A stretch of DNA of 8,612 nucleotides from the NCBI GenBank assembly GCA_030596915.1, contig JAUVSX010000103.1, positions 1 to 8,612 of the forward strand, given 5' to 3'. Within the stretch, counting starts at the first letter, position 1, and the number at the start of each line of letters is the position of its first letter. Both the position numbers and the translations under genes were made by a program. This DNA is from Chloroflexota bacterium. GTDB taxonomy: Bacteria > Chloroflexota > Anaerolineae > B4-G1. The notes beneath the pieces were generated by a model. It worked only from the letters and a program-made list of their open reading frames with translations, searched no databases and was not told the DNA's origin. Shown one piece after another: positions 1 to 6,106 of this stretch.

Positions 1-71
1 CCCATCTCATCGGTGTGTTCTTCCCACAGCCGGGTCGAGCCCTCGATGTCGGTGAAGAAGAAGACAGGCAC
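1..71 (-). CDS. Class III adenylate/guanylate cyclase, N-terminal fragment (runs off the left edge)
   Basis: Reading the minus strand from a GTG at 71 gives about 23 residues before the edge: VPVFFFTDIEGSTRLWEEH, then TDEMG. The FFFTDIEGSTRLWEE stretch is the hallmark first strand of the class III nucleotidyl cyclase catalytic domain. Its Asp is one of the metal-binding aspartates, and proteins of this kind typically begin directly with it. GTG is chosen because a GGGAGG Shine-Dalgarno (81-86) lies 9 nt upstream and because the family normally starts just before this strand. Such proteins make cAMP or cGMP, often with an AAA/TPR or LuxR regulatory part further downstream, which is not visible here. 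The gene is the next unit downstream of the DEAD-box helicase and appears to have its own promoter. The family call is strong; product nucleotide and domain architecture are unknown. Confidence 0.8.
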   Translation of the reverse strand, partial: MPVFFFTDIEGSTRLWEEHTDEM

Positions 72-119
72 GTCCTGAGACCTCCCTTCCCTCGCACTAC
101 GTTCGATGCGATTCTGGCT

Positions 120-133
120 GCGTCAGGTGACGC
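120..133. repeat. 6-bp dyad GCGTCA-GG-TGACGC in the cyclase leader
   Basis: A perfect inverted repeat with a 2-nt centre, about 49 nt upstream of the cyclase GTG and downstream of its candidate promoter. A loop this small suits a protein-binding palindrome better than an RNA hairpin. A shorter C4/G4 fold lies nearby at about 158-174. In GC-rich DNA an isolated 6-bp dyad can occur by chance. Confidence 0.25.
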
Positions 134-195
134 GCCACGCACGCTGTCCCGTCGCGTCCCCGTGTGGGGGCGAGCGAGTAGTCGGTGTGGTGCGG

Positions 196-218
196 GCTAC
201 AAGCGCCAGCATTGTAGC
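196..218. repeat. 7-bp perfect dyad (GCTACAA / TTGTAGC) over the cyclase -10 box
   Basis: GCTACAA (196-202) and TTGTAGC (212-218) are exact reverse complements separated by 9 nt. The distal arm contains the candidate TACAAT -10 box of the minus-strand cyclase promoter, so a repressor bound to the dyad would occlude the promoter. It could equally be a weak hairpin at the end of the helicase transcript, but no T-run follows on the minus strand, which argues against an intrinsic terminator. Confidence 0.4.
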
Positions 219-219
219 A
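211..219 (-). promoter_or_regulatory. Candidate extended -10 promoter for the cyclase gene
   Basis: On the minus strand the sequence TGCTACAAT (219-211) matches an extended -10 element (TGn followed by TACAAT, five of six to TATAAT). It lies just past the helicase stop codon and about 140 nt upstream of the cyclase GTG. No good -35 box is present at 17-18 nt (the region is C-rich), which is tolerated by extended -10 promoters. It sits inside a perfect dyad (196-218). This is inferred from motif and position only. Confidence 0.4.
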
Positions 220-228
220 CGGGTTGAG

Positions 229-1545
229 TTAGGGGGGAAAAGCCTGCGTCTGGTGCGGCGAGTAATCCTGGGGCACGACACGAGATGCGCCAGTGCCCCA
301 GGGTCTAGGCGGTGCCGGTGGCCAGCACATGGATCGCCAGCGGTCGGCCAGGCTGCGCGGGCGAGAGGTCTGGCGCATGAGGGCCTTGGCGGACGGCTTG
401 GCCCACGACGGCGTCGGTACATCGTAGTCGAATCCCGGGAGCGTCCTGCGTTCGATCTGGTTTCCGAGAAGGTACTCAATCCGGGCGATTAGCCCTTCAT
501 CGTCAGGCGTGACGAAGGTCAGGGCGACGCCAGCCGCTTCGGCGCGCCCCGTACGGCCAACGCGGTGTACGTAGTCCTCTGCCTGTTCGGGAACATCGTA
601 GTTGAGGACGTGTGAAATACCCTCAACGTCCCATCCCCGCGCAGCGATGTTGGTGGCGACGAGCACACGGTGCTTGCCCGACCGGAAGCCCTCCATAGCC
701 GCGACGCGCTCTCGCTGGCTGAAGTCCCCGTGGATGCACCCAACGGCGACCTTGGCGCGGCCCAGGTGACGAGTCAGGATATCGGCCTCCTGCTTAGTCC
801 TTGTGAAGACGAGCATGCTGTCGATCTCCATCTCCTTGAGCATCGCGATGAGGAGCGCGGTCTTGAGGTGCTTCGGAACCGGATAGAGGGCCTGGCGGAT
901 TGCCTCCGGCGGGCGCGCCGCTTTGATTTCGATGTTGACCGGGTCGGTCTGGTAGTGGCGGGCGAGCGCTGAGATCGCCGGAGGCATCGTGGCCGAGTAC
1001 AGCATAGTCTGGCGCTGGCTGGGCATCCGGCTGACGATGTACCGGATGTCGGGCAGGAAGCCCATATCTAGCATCCGGTCGGCCTCGTCCAGGACGAGGA
1101 TTTGCAGCTCGTCGAAGCTCACGTTGCGCCGCCGCATATGGTCCATCAGCCGGCCGGGCGTGGCGACGACGATGTCGGTGCCTCGGCGGAGCCGGTCGAT
1201 CTGGGCGCGCATCTTTGCTCCCCCGTACACTGAGGCCACACGGAGCGGTGTCCTGGCGGACAGCTTCTGGGCTTCGCCAGCGACCTGGATGGCCAGCTCC
1301 CGCGTCGGTTCGAGGACGACGATGCGGGGGTTCTTTGTGTTGGATGGCTCGCGGAGGAGCCTCTCGAAGGCTGGCAGCAGAAAGGCCAGCGTCTTGCCGG
1401 TGCCCGTCTGGGCGCATCCGACGATGTCCCGACCTTTGAGGCTCGGCGGGATGGCCTGAGCCTGGATCGGCGTGGTTTCCTCATACCCCTGGGCGCGTAC
1501 CGCGTCTTGCAAGGGCTTGCTGAGGTCTAAGTCTGTGAAACGCAA
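229..1545 (-). CDS. DEAD-box ATP-dependent RNA helicase (RhlE-like)
   Basis: A 438-residue RNA helicase that uses ATP to unwind short RNA duplexes, probably in ribosome assembly or mRNA turnover. All superfamily 2 motifs are visible in order: Q motif (GYEETTPIQ, Gln28), Walker A AQTGTGKT (45-52), Ia PTREL (80-84), Ib TPGR (129-132), II DEAD (153-156), III SAT (184-186), IV LVFTRT (245-250), V around ATNIAARGWDVEG (from 297), and VI HRVGRTGR (327-334). Motif V has Trp305 where Leu is usual. After about residue 375 comes a tail that is not the long basic tail of many RhlE proteins; it ends in a Pro/Trp-rich stretch. The start is TTG at 1545, preceded by AAAGGAG (1550-1556) with a short 4-nt spacer, and the reading begins at the normal family N-terminus (MRFTDLDL). 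The gene has its own promoter and a structured leader. The subfamily (RhlE, CshA, DeaD) is not settled. Confidence 0.95.
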   Translation of the reverse strand: MRFTDLDLSKPLQDAVRAQGYEETTPIQAQAIPPSLKGRDIVGCAQTGTGKTLAFLLPAFERLLREPSNTKNPRIVVLEPTRELAIQVAGEAQKLSARTPLRVASVYGGAKMRAQIDRLRRGTDIVVATPGRLMDHMRRRNVSFDELQILVLDEADRMLDMGFLPDIRYIVSRMPSQRQTMLYSATMPPAISALARHYQTDPVNIEIKAARPPEAIRQALYPVPKHLKTALLIAMLKEMEIDSMLVFTRTKQEADILTRHLGRAKVAVGCIHGDFSQRERVAAMEGFRSGKHRVLVATNIAARGWDVEGISHVLNYDVPEQAEDYVHRVGRTGRAEAAGVALTFVTPDDEGLIARIEYLLGNQIERRTLPGFDYDVPTPSWAKPSAKALMRQTSRPRSLADRWRSMCWPPAPPRPWGTGASRVVPQDYSPHQTQAFPP

Positions 1546-1575
1546 GGTTCTCCTTTGTTGTGACGTCTGATCTGG

Positions 1576-1592
1576 ACAGGTCGCTGACCTGT
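1576..1592 (-). promoter_or_regulatory. Second leader hairpin (ACAGGTC / GACCTGT) before the helicase ribosome-binding site
   Basis: A perfect 7-bp inverted repeat with a 3-nt loop, ending about 19 nt upstream of the AAAGGAG ribosome-binding site. With the larger hairpin it gives the helicase mRNA a two-stem leader. It could be an RNA stem or a DNA operator; the sequence alone cannot decide. Confidence 0.4.
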
Positions 1593-1623
1593 GACTACGT
1601 GTGTGTCCGGTATCTCACGAGAA

Positions 1624-1652
1624 ACCGCTCCGATTATGAGAATCGGAGCGGT
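1624..1652 (-). promoter_or_regulatory. Perfect 12-bp hairpin in the helicase leader (attenuator or terminator-like)
   Basis: The two arms ACCGCTCCGATT and AATCGGAGCGGT are exact complements around a 5-nt loop (1636-1640). On the minus strand the second arm ends in GGT and continues TTCTC, a short U-rich tail typical of a weak intrinsic terminator. It begins about 28 nt after the predicted start of transcription and lies about 78 nt before the helicase start codon. It could act as an attenuator of the helicase gene, as a substrate for helicase autoregulation, or as the terminator of the upstream operon for transcripts reading past 1763. Confidence 0.6.
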
Positions 1653-1686
1653 GGGTGAAGCCAGACCGATTGACCTAATTGCGCCT

Positions 1687-1715
1687 ATTATACCACGGGA
1701 CAGCGAACCCGGCAA
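1687..1715 (-). promoter_or_regulatory. Sigma70-type promoter of the helicase gene
   Basis: On the minus strand TTGCCG (1715-1710, four of six to TTGACA) is followed after exactly 17 nt by TATAAT (1692-1687, perfect). TGG directly precedes the -10 box and gives an extended -10 as well. Transcription should start near 1680, leaving a leader of about 135 nt before the TTG start codon. The promoter lies 48 nt after the stop codon of the UxuA-like gene, so the helicase is probably transcribed separately from the operon upstream. This is the best promoter match in the window. Confidence 0.75.
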
Positions 1716-1762
1716 CGCTATGGCCCCGGGTGACGTGACAGGGAGGCGGGCGCGCTACGGTG

Positions 1763-2776
1763 CTACGCGAATTCCGCGTTTGCGCGCTCAATGAGCGCCT
1801 TCATATAGCCGATGGAGAACGCAGTGCCCACACGTGGGTCGCCACCCATCAGCGGGATGTGGTCTGCGATGATCACACCGTCGAAGTCGACCTCGCGCAG
1901 CGCGCGCATCACAGAGTACATATCCATATAGCCATCATCCAGGAAGGTCTCGACGAAGTACGGTAGAGGCTGGCTCACGTTGCGGAAGTGTATCTTGAAC
2001 AGCTTCCGTTGCTTGCCGAAGTAGCGGATGGTCTCGATCACATCCCGGCCCATCATCTCACCACCCTCCAGCCAACACCCGACGCACAGGCAGAGGCCTA
2101 CGTTGGGGCTGTCCGCGATTTCCATTGCGCGCCGATAGCCATCGAAGGTGCTGAAGATGCAACGCGGCACGCCGCCCAGCTCCGGAACCGGCGGGTCGTC
2201 GGGATGGATGCCGATCTTGACCCCCGCCTCCTCTGCGACAGGAACGACCTGGCGGATGAAGGTCTCAAAGTTGGCCCAGATCTCATCCTCGGTGTAGCGG
2301 CGGTCGTGGGACAGTGGCCTGTGGTATTCGTGGCCGGGCCAGAATCCTACCGCCGTCGCCGAATCGACGTTGAATGCGCGCGCCCGCGCGCCACCGCGCG
2401 TTGTTTCGGGCTCCGAGCTCCAAATGCCGTTGGCCATATGGGCGTAGGTCGTGTACGGGATGCCCGCCTGGCCCAGGTTAAGAATGTGGTCCTTGTACTG
2501 CTCGATCCTTGCGTCACGACCAGGCAGGTTGAGCACGATGGCGTCATTGTTGTGAACGTCGCGATTGCCGAAGCCGTAGACCGTCAGGCCGGCCTCCCGG
2601 AAGAGCTCGCGGCGGCTGGCGTAGTACTCGTAGCTGGCGTGGGCGCCGTCAGTCCACAGCACGACGTAGTCCACGCCCATCTGCCTGATGAAGGCAAGGT
2701 CCTTGTCTGTCGGCTCTGGCGTTACCTGCGCGGCGATCTTGAGACCGGGCTCAACGCTGGATGGATTGGTGGACAT
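1763..2776 (-). CDS. Mannonate dehydratase-like TIM-barrel enzyme (UxuA-related, xylose-isomerase-like fold)
   Basis: This 337-residue protein resembles the UxuA mannonate dehydratases, which convert D-mannonate to 2-keto-3-deoxygluconate. Diagnostic stretches are GIHPDDPP (from 189), LCLCVG (228-233), KIHFRNV (261-267), ETFLDDGYMDMYSVM (276-290), IADHIPLMGGDPR (303-315) and IGYMKALIERAN. The metal ligands known for UxuA (His, Cys, His, Asp) have counterparts in His191, Cys229 or Cys231, His263 and Asp305, followed by His306. There is no signal peptide, so it should be cytoplasmic. ATG 2776 is preferred over upstream in-frame codons because AAAGGAG (2784-2790) lies 7 nt before it and the Arg-rich upstream extension is unlike the family. 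It is the last gene of the operon, 74 nt after the GH2 gene. It could instead act on another sugar acid or be a sugar epimerase; the dehydratase subfamily is the best fit. Confidence 0.8.
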   Translation of the reverse strand: MSTNPSSVEPGLKIAAQVTPEPTDKDLAFIRQMGVDYVVLWTDGAHASYEYYASRRELFREAGLTVYGFGNRDVHNNDAIVLNLPGRDARIEQYKDHILNLGQAGIPYTTYAHMANGIWSSEPETTRGGARARAFNVDSATAVGFWPGHEYHRPLSHDRRYTEDEIWANFETFIRQVVPVAEEAGVKIGIHPDDPPVPELGGVPRCIFSTFDGYRRAMEIADSPNVGLCLCVGCWLEGGEMMGRDVIETIRYFGKQRKLFKIHFRNVSQPLPYFVETFLDDGYMDMYSVMRALREVDFDGVIIADHIPLMGGDPRVGTAFSIGYMKALIERANAEFA

Positions 2777-2809
2777 ATGATTGCTCCTTTTGTGCTGCGG
2801 GAGAGGCAA

Positions 2810-2834
2810 GCGGATGGGCGTGCGCCTAATCCGC
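2810..2834 (-). other. Intercistronic hairpin between the GH2 and UxuA-like genes
   Basis: GCGGAT (2810-2815) pairs with ATCCGC (2829-2834), and an inner GGCG/CGCC pairing extends the stem with a small internal bulge. It sits in the 74-nt gap, about 20 nt upstream of the AAAGGAG ribosome-binding site of the UxuA-like gene, and no T-run follows. It may stabilise or process the operon mRNA rather than terminate it. Confidence 0.35.
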
Positions 2835-2850
2835 CCCCGGGTGCGCGTGC

Positions 2851-5070
2851 TCAACTGCGGTTGGTCAACGACCTTGATCCCTGAGCCCAATAGAGCCGCA
2901 CGCCCAGCTCGTGGTCCATCCGCTGCGGATGACCTTCGGGATGTGGCGGCTGCGTCAGGGGATCGCGGTACCGGTTCTGGGCCAGGATCGTACCCGTTGG
3001 GCCGTACAGCGCAAGCGTGATCTCGCTGCAGTCCTCTGCATTGGTGGGGAGATTAGCCTCACCAGCTCTCACGCGACAGTCTGGACCGACCGCTACCGTC
3101 AGACTCCCCGATCCCGCCAGCCCCCCACGCGCGTCCAGGACGGTCCACGCCACGCGGCATTCACCCACGTCATCGAGCGTATCGTTCACTACCCAGACGG
3201 GAGCTGGCCGCGCCTCGCAGTCCATCAGAACTGCGAGTGGCTGATTGGATTCTTCGAGCGCCCTCAGCCCTCCGCCGATACCATCGGACTTCGGCAGGCC
3301 CCACCAGTCGTAGATGCCATAGAAACTCTGTGGGCTCAGGTCGATCCACATAAACTGGAAGTAGCCCGCGCACGGGTCGTACTTCTGTCGGCGATAGTGC
3401 TCGATGAAGTACTTGGTGAGATGGTACTGGTAGTCGTGGATCTCGGCAACGCGCGGGAGCACCGCTTCGAGGCGAGCGGCGATCTCGGGAACCGCACGGG
3501 CCCGTTCTGCAGCGGGCGGTGCATCGAAGCCGAACTCAGTGTTCAGCTTCTCGGTCGTCCCCCGGATGCTCTGGTAGTGGCGGACCTTCCTATCGAGCGC
3601 GCCTGACCAGTTGTGGCTGTCGCCGCTGCTTGCGTCGTCGACATCAGAGCTGCGGATCACCGGGCGGGAGGGATCCAACCGCAATGCGGCTTCCTCGAGC
3701 TGTGGCCCCGGTGAGACAGCGTGCATCGGACCGTCGGCTCGCTCCATTGGTTCGTTCTGGCAAATCCAGCAGATGATGCACGGATGGTTGCGCAGCTTGC
3801 GTACCATCCCCACGAAGAGAGACACGGCACGGCGGCAGAAGCCTTCGTTTGTCGGGAACCGCCAGTTCAGGTCGAAGTCCTGGATCACGACGAGGCCCAA
3901 GCGGTCACAGAGCTCGTAGAACTCGTCATTCTCCACATGCACGTGCACGCGGACGGCGTTGACTCCGGCGCTGACCATGTTCTTCAGATCGCGCTCATAC
4001 CTTGCCCGGTCGAGCGCCGAGAGGTACACGTCAGGAAAGTAGTTGGCCCCGCGCAGGAAGATGGGGTGCCCGTTGAGAATGAACGTTGTCTCGCGCTCCG
4101 TGCGACGCAGCTCGATGGTGCGGATTCCGAACGTGGCGGACGTGCAGACCGGTGCCTGGCCCAGTAGCTCAGCGCACAGTTCCGCTCGGTAGAGGTGGGG
4201 CCCATCCCGGTCCCAAGAGGACCACAGGCGCGGTTGGTCGATGGACACAGACGCCGAGAGGACCGAGCCTCCTCCTACGAGCGCCAAGCGTTCGTGGACA
4301 AAGCCGATCTCGTGACCGTCGTGATCGGAGACGATCCGCAGCGTGAACTCAGCATCCCTCGCAGCGCCTTCAAGGACCACGGGCCACGAGACGCTGACAT
4401 CGGCCGATCCGTCCTCGCCCACACTCGTGTCTACGGTTGGCCTGGTGGCCGGCCGGAGTGACCCGTGTGGGATCAGGCTGACCGGTTTCCAGATGCCGAC
4501 TGGGTTCACATCGCGCTGGATGAAGGTATCGGCGTGCTCGTAGGTACCCTTGATCAGATTGCGGTCGACGGCGAATGTTCGCTTGCCCTCAAGCCCCGGT
4601 GGTACGTCCGTGTCCCACGGAGAGGATACCTTGACGACAAGGAGGTTTGGCGCCTGCTTCAGAAGAAGCGATCCCACCTCGAATTCGAAGGGCTCGAAGT
4701 AGCCCTCGTGCGCGCCAAGGTACTCCTCGTTGAGCCAAACGTCCGCGAAGTAGTCCACGCCCCCGAAGCGGAGGGTGACGCCCCTGAAGCGGCGGGTGGC
4801 GCCCTCGCTTCCACCGTCCGGGGACTCGAACTCAAGCCGGTACCACCAGGGGTGCTGATTGAAGGTGCGCAGCTCCCTCCCGGAGTAAGGTCGGCGCGCC
4901 AGCAGGAGCTGCAGGTGTGCAAGACGCGGGATGGGTTGCCAGGGCGACACCGCCGCGTCGATCCCGTACGGGTCCCAGTCCAAGCGGTAGAAGCCCAGCT
5001 CGTCGCCCAGGTCGTGGACGTCCTGGATCACCTGCCAACCGTCGCTCAGGTCAACTGCACGCACGCTCAT
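2851..5070 (-). CDS. Glycoside hydrolase family 2 (beta-mannosidase / beta-glucuronidase type)
   Basis: A 739-residue retaining glycosidase of family GH2. It shows an N-terminal jelly-roll sugar-binding domain (about 60-205, with WWYRLEF and FADVWLNEEYLGAHEGYFEPFEF), an immunoglobulin-like domain (about 208-316), the catalytic TIM barrel (about 318-600, opening with LNGHPIFLRGANYFPD) and a C-terminal beta domain (about 610-739). The predicted acid/base is Glu440 in ICQNEP and the nucleophile is Glu512 in NTEFGF; both are intact. The YGIYDWWGLPK segment (584-594) resembles beta-mannosidase-like members. I do not see the Asn-x-Lys motif used by beta-glucuronidases, so the substrate stays open. 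There is no signal peptide, so it likely acts in the cytoplasm on imported glycosides. ATG 5070 is chosen because GAGGAA (5077-5082) lies 6 nt upstream and the family N-terminus (LSDGWQ) follows; a start further upstream would overlap the spondin gene. Confidence 0.9.
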   Translation of the reverse strand: MSVRAVDLSDGWQVIQDVHDLGDELGFYRLDWDPYGIDAAVSPWQPIPRLAHLQLLLARRPYSGRELRTFNQHPWWYRLEFESPDGGSEGATRRFRGVTLRFGGVDYFADVWLNEEYLGAHEGYFEPFEFEVGSLLLKQAPNLLVVKVSSPWDTDVPPGLEGKRTFAVDRNLIKGTYEHADTFIQRDVNPVGIWKPVSLIPHGSLRPATRPTVDTSVGEDGSADVSVSWPVVLEGAARDAEFTLRIVSDHDGHEIGFVHERLALVGGGSVLSASVSIDQPRLWSSWDRDGPHLYRAELCAELLGQAPVCTSATFGIRTIELRRTERETTFILNGHPIFLRGANYFPDVYLSALDRARYERDLKNMVSAGVNAVRVHVHVENDEFYELCDRLGLVVIQDFDLNWRFPTNEGFCRRAVSLFVGMVRKLRNHPCIICWICQNEPMERADGPMHAVSPGPQLEEAALRLDPSRPVIRSSDVDDASSGDSHNWSGALDRKVRHYQSIRGTTEKLNTEFGFDAPPAAERARAVPEIAARLEAVLPRVAEIHDYQYHLTKYFIEHYRRQKYDPCAGYFQFMWIDLSPQSFYGIYDWWGLPKSDGIGGGLRALEESNQPLAVLMDCEARPAPVWVVNDTLDDVGECRVAWTVLDARGGLAGSGSLTVAVGPDCRVRAGEANLPTNAEDCSEITLALYGPTGTILAQNRYRDPLTQPPHPEGHPQRMDHELGVRLYWAQGSRSLTNRS

Positions 5071-5147
5071 TGGGCGTTCCTCATCGTGCTGCCCTTCGCC
5101 GCGACCGCGCACACGCTGATTGGGCCCGGGGAGTGGCCACCTGGTTC

Positions 5148-5969
5148 TCAACCATCCAGGCGCGTGAATGTGAACGTCCCCAGAGCCGGAACGATGCCGT
5201 CCACGACTAGCGGTTCCCACTCGATCGGGGTGATGGGCCCAGGGCTGGAGGTGGGATCATTCGGCGACGTGTACCTCGTTCCGCTATCGGTTCCGGCGTC
5301 GTATGGCAGCAGCTCTATTGTCAGCTCGTCGACCCAGGCGCCGTCCTGCAGCAGGTTCAGGCCCGCTACGCCCACGAACCAGTCCGGACTCGGCGCGATC
5401 ATCGTGACGACCGAGACGAGCGGGCAACCCAGGTTGACCGTGAATGTGACGCTCACGCTGCCGGGGGAAACGGGTATGCCTCCACCGGAAATCGTCGCGC
5501 AAGCGGTCCCGCTTGCGATGAGGGCTTCGATCTCACTGTCAAGCGGACTGGTCCCTCCCGTCTCGGCCACTTTCTTGATCCCTGGGCTCGCCGGGTTCTC
5601 CACGTCCCAAAGGTTGGCATCCGGTCCGTGTGACGCGCCGATGAGAGGGGAGAAGTGTGGATTGGGCGGAAAGTCCGCAGGATGGCTGTCGGCGCTCCAC
5701 GTGGCCTCGAAGACCAGCTCGTACTTCGCTGCTGGCGGTGGCGCCTCCGTGGGCGGAGGAGCCGTCGCCGTGGGTGGCGGATCGGCCGGCACGGGCGTCG
5801 GAGGAATCTCGGTAGGGGGCAAGTCAGTAGGAGGATGGGCAGCAGTGGCCTCTGGCTCAGTCGTGGGTGCGCCGGTTGGAGGTATTGTGGGCTCGGCGAC
5901 CGATGTCGGTGGGGGCGATGGCGCGGCGCAAGCGGCCGCAACCACGATCAGCCATACCATCAGACCCAC
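5148..5969 (-). CDS. Spondin-N domain lipoprotein with Pro/Thr-rich linker
   Basis: From the first canonical start (GTG 5969) this is a 273-residue secreted protein. A hydrophobic stretch ends in a lipobox-like VAAAC (Cys14), then a Pro/Thr/Glu/Ala linker of about 65 residues (16-80), then a spondin_N domain (about 82-250). The domain is recognised by YELVFEATWSADSHPADFP, HFSPLIGASH, an AS-G-K-AE-G pattern, the highly characteristic MIAPSPDWFVGV (190-201) and PYDAGTDSG (222-230). Cys157 and Cys182 could form a disulfide. Spondin_N domains occur in animal F-spondin and in bacterial surface proteins, where the role is unclear; adhesion or glycan binding is plausible. The GTG start has no Shine-Dalgarno and leaves a signal peptide without positive charge. 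The open frame continues upstream with RNRPAHSRQPTLAV, a typical n-region, so the true start is probably upstream. It lies 77 nt before the GH2 gene and is probably co-transcribed. Confidence 0.85.
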   Translation of the reverse strand: MGLMVWLIVVAAACAAPSPPPTSVAEPTIPPTGAPTTEPEATAAHPPTDLPPTEIPPTPVPADPPPTATAPPPTEAPPPAAKYELVFEATWSADSHPADFPPNPHFSPLIGASHGPDANLWDVENPASPGIKKVAETGGTSPLDSEIEALIASGTACATISGGGIPVSPGSVSVTFTVNLGCPLVSVVTMIAPSPDWFVGVAGLNLLQDGAWVDELTIELLPYDAGTDSGTRYTSPNDPTSSPGPITPIEWEPLVVDGIVPALGTFTFTRLDG

Positions 5970-6016
5970 TGCCAGGGTTGGCTGTCGACTGTGGGCGGGT
6001 CGGTTACGCCCGTTGT

Positions 6017-6025
6017 CCTCCCTTT
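6017..6025 (-). promoter_or_regulatory. Strong Shine-Dalgarno (AAAGGGAGG) upstream of the spondin gene with no canonical start
   Basis: AAAGGGAGG on the minus strand is the best ribosome-binding site in the 137-nt gap after the flavoprotein gene. At usable spacing the spondin frame reads GGG (6011) and CGT (6008), neither a normal start codon. The frame has no ATG, GTG or TTG between GTG 5969 and its upstream in-frame TGA near 6066. Either initiation is unusual or a base has changed here. Confidence 0.45.
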
Positions 6026-6106
6026 GAGATGAGGTGCAGCAGTGCAGGCTTTCCCCAGCTCAGCGACGGGTTGGGCAGGGCCGCGACCAGCGTGTCCCAG
6101 GACGAG

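Noticed and set aside
1527..1715. Small minus-strand frame in the helicase leader
   Set aside because: Its start codon would be inside the -35 box of the predicted promoter, and its sequence is made from the leader hairpins.
1988..2884. Plus-strand open frame of about 298 codons antisense to the UxuA-like gene
   Set aside because: It lies opposite a strongly conserved enzyme and has no motif or ribosome-binding site support.
2777..2890. N-terminal extension of the UxuA-like protein by 38 residues
   Set aside because: The extension is Arg-rich, overlaps the GH2 stop region and hairpin, and the ATG at 2776 has an ideal AAAGGAG.
5071..5220. GH2 start 50 codons upstream of ATG 5070
   Set aside because: It would overlap the spondin gene and encode a Gly/Arg-rich non-family leader; GAGGAA before ATG 5070 and the family N-terminus decide the start.
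5700..5930. Repetitive GC-rich tract that could be a tandem repeat array
   Set aside because: The repetition is the degenerate Pro-Pro-Thr coding of the lipoprotein linker, without exact units. No CRISPR-like spacing is present.
4465..6027. Long plus-strand open frame (about 520 codons) antisense to the GH2 and spondin genes
   Set aside because: It spans two recognisable minus-strand genes and their gap, encodes Gly/Ser/Val-rich low-complexity residues opposite the Pro/Thr linker, and shows no known motif. It is a GC-rich shadow frame.
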